A stretch of DNA of 7,229 nt from Ghiorsea sp. Its GTDB lineage: Bacteria > Pseudomonadota > Zetaproteobacteria > Mariprofundales > Mariprofundaceae. A program made the position numbers and the translations under genes. Below, in pieces: positions 5,306 to 7,229 of this stretch (positions within the stretch are counted from its first letter, which is position 1; every line of letters starts with the position of its first letter). The notes below the pieces were generated by a model. That model was not told the DNA's origin. It worked only from the letters and a program-made list of their open reading frames with translations, and did not search any database. The DNA is taken from NCBI GenBank assembly GCA_021772875.1, contig JAJFLD010000031.1, forward strand, positions 1-7,229. The letters are read 5' to 3'.

Positions 5306-6685
5306 TCAACACTCGGTGATGTTTACAGCCAAACCACCCAAAGAGGTCTCTTTATATTTCTCAGACATCTCTTGCCCAGTCTGTTTCATCGCCGCAATGC
5401 AGTTGTCTAGCGGCATAAAATGATTGCCCGAACCACGCAAAGCAAGTGTTGCAGCTGTGTGTGCCTTGATGGCACCAAAACCATTTCTTTCGATGCAAGG
5501 GATTTGCACCAGCCCTTTGACAGGGTCGCATGTCATGCCCAGATGATGCTCTAAGGCGATTTCAGCTGCGTTTTCCACTTGCTCAGATGTGCCGCCACGT
5601 GCTGCACACAAACCTGCCGCGGCCATTGCTGCCGCAGACCCGACTTCACCTTGGCAGCCCACTTCAGCACCTGATATCGAGCTATTGTGTTTAATGATGC
5701 CACCAATGGCGGCGGCGGTTAATAAAAATTCAAAGGCTTGCGCTTGGGTGCCACCTTCGTGGACAAGGAAATTGTGGAGCACGGCAGGGATAACCCCAGC
5801 AGCACCATTTGTTGGCGCAGTAACCACCATGTGCCCTGCCGCATTTTCTTCATTTACAGCCATGGCATAAGCACATAACCAATCGTTTACGTTGGCCTTT
5901 TCGGGCGCTTCTTGCAGCTGTTGAAAAAGGCCTTGCGCACGTCTTTCAACCTGTAAACCACCAGGTAGTATGCCACTTGTGGCGAGTCCTTGCGCGATAC
6001 ATTGTTGCATCGCAGCAATGATGTTTTTAAGGCCTTGATGAAGTGCTGTTTTCGATGTTTGAACGCATTCATTGCTGAGTTTCATTTGTGCGATGGTTAA
6101 ATGATTTTCGCGAGACATCTTTAACATTGCTTGTGCAGATTCAAAAGGAAAAGGGTGATGCTGTGCCAGAGGAATGGGCAGCGGCGCAACAACTTGTTTG
6201 ATTTCAGCTTGTGTGGAGATAAAACCACCACCAATAGAAAAGTAAGTTTCAGTGTGCAAAACATGGCCAGGTTTTTGAATGAATTGAAAGATCATGCCAT
6301 TGGGGTGTTCTGGCAGTGCATCTTTTTGAGAGAAATCGATGTTGACCACGGGAGAAAATAAGGCAGTGATTGCAGGGGAAATGACAATCTGATGAAGCCC
6401 CATGGTTTGTTTGATAAGCGAAGCAATGTCGCAGTCGGCCAAACCTTTTGCGGTGTAGCCATGTAAACCCAAAGCAATTGCGGTGTCTGTTGCATGGCCT
6501 TTGCCAGTATGCGCCAATGAACCTTTAAGTGTGACTTGGATATAAGTGTCCGAAAGATGGTTTGTGGTGGCATAAGTTGTTTTGAGGTTGTCGATAAAAT
6601 GTTTAGCAGCAAGCATCGGCCCCATGGTATGCGAGCTTGAAGGGCCTATGCCAATCTTAAAAAGATCAAGTACGCTAATAAACAT
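5306..6685 (-). CDS. sdaA: L-serine ammonia-lyase, iron-sulfur type, single chain
   Basis: This enzyme deaminates L-serine to pyruvate and ammonia with a [4Fe-4S] cluster instead of PLP. The 459-residue length matches the single-chain SdaA/SdaB form (about 455). The N-terminal domain has IGIGPSSSHTMGPM (11-24) and HTGKGHATDTAI (59-70). The C-terminal catalytic domain has APTNGAAGVIPAV (290-302) and SGAEVGCQGEVGSA. The three cluster cysteines are Cys344, Cys386 (GMTCDP) and Cys397 (IPCIERN), with the known family spacing. The protein ends NITEC; the final Cys459 corresponds to the C-terminal cysteine that in the Legionella enzyme structure reaches into the active site as a fourth ligand. ATG 6685 gives the standard N-terminus; GGGGA at 6702-6698, 12 bases upstream, is a distant Shine-Dalgarno. 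The same reaction is done by paralogs SdaB and TdcG, so the symbol is by similarity. Confidence 0.97.
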   Translation of the reverse strand: MFISVLDLFKIGIGPSSSHTMGPMLAAKHFIDNLKTTYATTNHLSDTYIQVTLKGSLAHTGKGHATDTAIALGLHGYTAKGLADCDIASLIKQTMGLHQIVISPAITALFSPVVNIDFSQKDALPEHPNGMIFQFIQKPGHVLHTETYFSIGGGFISTQAEIKQVVAPLPIPLAQHHPFPFESAQAMLKMSRENHLTIAQMKLSNECVQTSKTALHQGLKNIIAAMQQCIAQGLATSGILPGGLQVERRAQGLFQQLQEAPEKANVNDWLCAYAMAVNEENAAGHMVVTAPTNGAAGVIPAVLHNFLVHEGGTQAQAFEFLLTAAAIGGIIKHNSSISGAEVGCQGEVGSAAAMAAAGLCAARGGTSEQVENAAEIALEHHLGMTCDPVKGLVQIPCIERNGFGAIKAHTAATLALRGSGNHFMPLDNCIAAMKQTGQEMSEKYKETSLGGLAVNITEC

Positions 6686-6880
6686 GGTTATGAGGTTTCC
6701 CCAATAAACTTAGACACAAAAAGAGGCATGGGAAGTACAGTGCCCAGCGATTCTCTTTAGGTCAACCAAAATGGGGGAGGGCATGCCAAGACGGAATGTT
6801 TGATGGATTAGATTTGTAAGTTGTTTCTACAAGTACATCTACTAACAACATTAAAATAAGGTGCGGACTTTCCGATGTCT
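6686..6880 (-). other. Gap between GNAT gene and sdaA, with weak hairpins
   Basis: The 195-base gap has no gene that I can support. In the sdaA leader, AAAGAG/CTCTTT (6720-6725 with 6753-6758) encloses an inner TGGG/CCCA (6729-6732 with 6743-6746); on the minus strand five T's (6722-6718) overlap and follow its 3' arm, giving a weak terminator-like shape. Further upstream are two mutually exclusive short stems, TTGTA/TACAA (6814-6818, 6828-6832) and GTTGTT/AACAAC (6820-6825, 6844-6849), and a palindrome GGCATGCC (6780-6787). TTGACC at 6765-6760 resembles a -35 box but has no good -10 at normal spacing. The sdaA promoter is probably in this gap but I cannot place it. Confidence 0.35.
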
Positions 6881-7229
6881 TTATGAGCTTTGTTCGCTTT
6901 TTATATGTTCAAGCTTATTGGAGAAATGGAAGGAGCTGATGTTCAGTTTGTTGCGAATATAAAGGCGATGGGCATCATGTCTATGGGTGCCAGAATCGAG
7001 GTGAAACTCTTGGCAAGATAAGGCTTTGGCTTTTGTTATAAGCCATTGTATAAGCATGGAGCCGCAGCCCAGATGGCGGTGAGAGCTAATGGTAATAAGA
7101 TCATCGACGTAAAATGTTTTTCCCCAAGCGAGATATTCGGCAACGCGGTATCCCGATGCCGCAACGACAATACCTTCTTCTTCGATATAGACCATTTGAT
7201 AGTGATGATTTTCCATTTGCCGTAATACT
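6881..7229 (-). CDS. GNAT-family N-acetyltransferase (partial, N-terminus outside window)
   Basis: About 115 residues are visible, ending at TAA 6883-6881. The first ATG in the window (7216) is probably internal: the frame stays open to the window edge (VLRQ before it), and related GNAT proteins carry a further N-terminal part. The stretch FYVDDLITISSHRHLGCGSMLI holds beta-strand 4 and the acetyl-CoA pyrophosphate loop: RHLGCG matches the R/Q-x-x-G-x-G/A pattern (split at FYVDDLITI and SSHRHLGCG). FHLDSGTHRHDAHRLYIR and the C-terminal FHF are typical of this GNAT subgroup. The substrate cannot be told from sequence. It is on the same strand as sdaA but 195 bases away, so shared transcription is uncertain. 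Confidence 0.85.
   Translation of the reverse strand, partial: VLRQMENHHYQMVYIEEEGIVVAASGYRVAEYLAWGKTFYVDDLITISSHRHLGCGSMLIQWLITKAKALSCQEFHLDSGTHRHDAHRLYIRNKLNISSFHFSNKLEHIKSEQSS

Noticed and set aside
5587..5870. Plus-strand frame inside sdaA rich in Ala and Pro
   Set aside because: It is antisense to the highly conserved catalytic domain of the lyase, with composition typical of a shadow frame.
6865..6875. CGGA/TCCG hairpin just after the GNAT gene as a terminator
   Set aside because: A 4-bp stem with a 3-base loop, and the T-rich stretch is several bases away and interrupted.

Overview
The window looks like chromosomal core sequence from a moderately low-GC member of the Pseudomonadota. 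The basis is the run rpmH-rnpA-yidD-yidC-mnmE on the minus strand, an MnmE ending in FCIGK, and a long YidC with a large periplasmic domain. Gamma- or Zetaproteobacteria seem most likely; this is inferred from gene order and protein style and was not tested by phylogeny. No mobile element, CRISPR array, tRNA or rRNA was seen.

Layout. Bases 1-295 (+) hold the C-terminal end of purN (purine synthesis). Bases 380-1525 (+) hold two tandem paralogous genes for small exported proteins of a family I do not recognise. They are about 81% identical over their mature parts and are followed by a good intrinsic terminator at 1535-1568. From there everything is on the minus strand. Read in the direction of transcription (high to low coordinate) it is: a GNAT acetyltransferase cut by the window end (7229-6881), a 195-base gap, the L-serine ammonia-lyase gene sdaA (6685-5306), an 88-base gap with a near-consensus sigma70-type promoter, then rpmH, rnpA, yidD, yidC and mnmE down to 1572. 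mnmE and the second paralog converge on the shared terminator region.

How the genes work together. The five-gene block joins ribosomal protein L34, the protein subunit of RNase P (tRNA 5' maturation), two inner-membrane protein insertion factors (YidD, YidC) and a tRNA wobble-uridine modification GTPase (MnmE). It is tightly packed: rnpA-yidD are 5 bases apart and yidC-mnmE overlap by 11. dnaA, often found next to rpmH, is not there; sdaA takes that place, and no convincing oriC signal is visible.

The most notable points are (1) the tandem pair of unrecognised exported proteins with two conserved cysteines and patches of exact nucleotide identity, and (2) rnpA, which has no ATG, GTG or TTG codon at the family's usual N-terminus. 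It must either start at a rare codon overlapping the rpmH stop or start inside rpmH in another frame. I did not find clear evidence of a wholly new multi-gene system.
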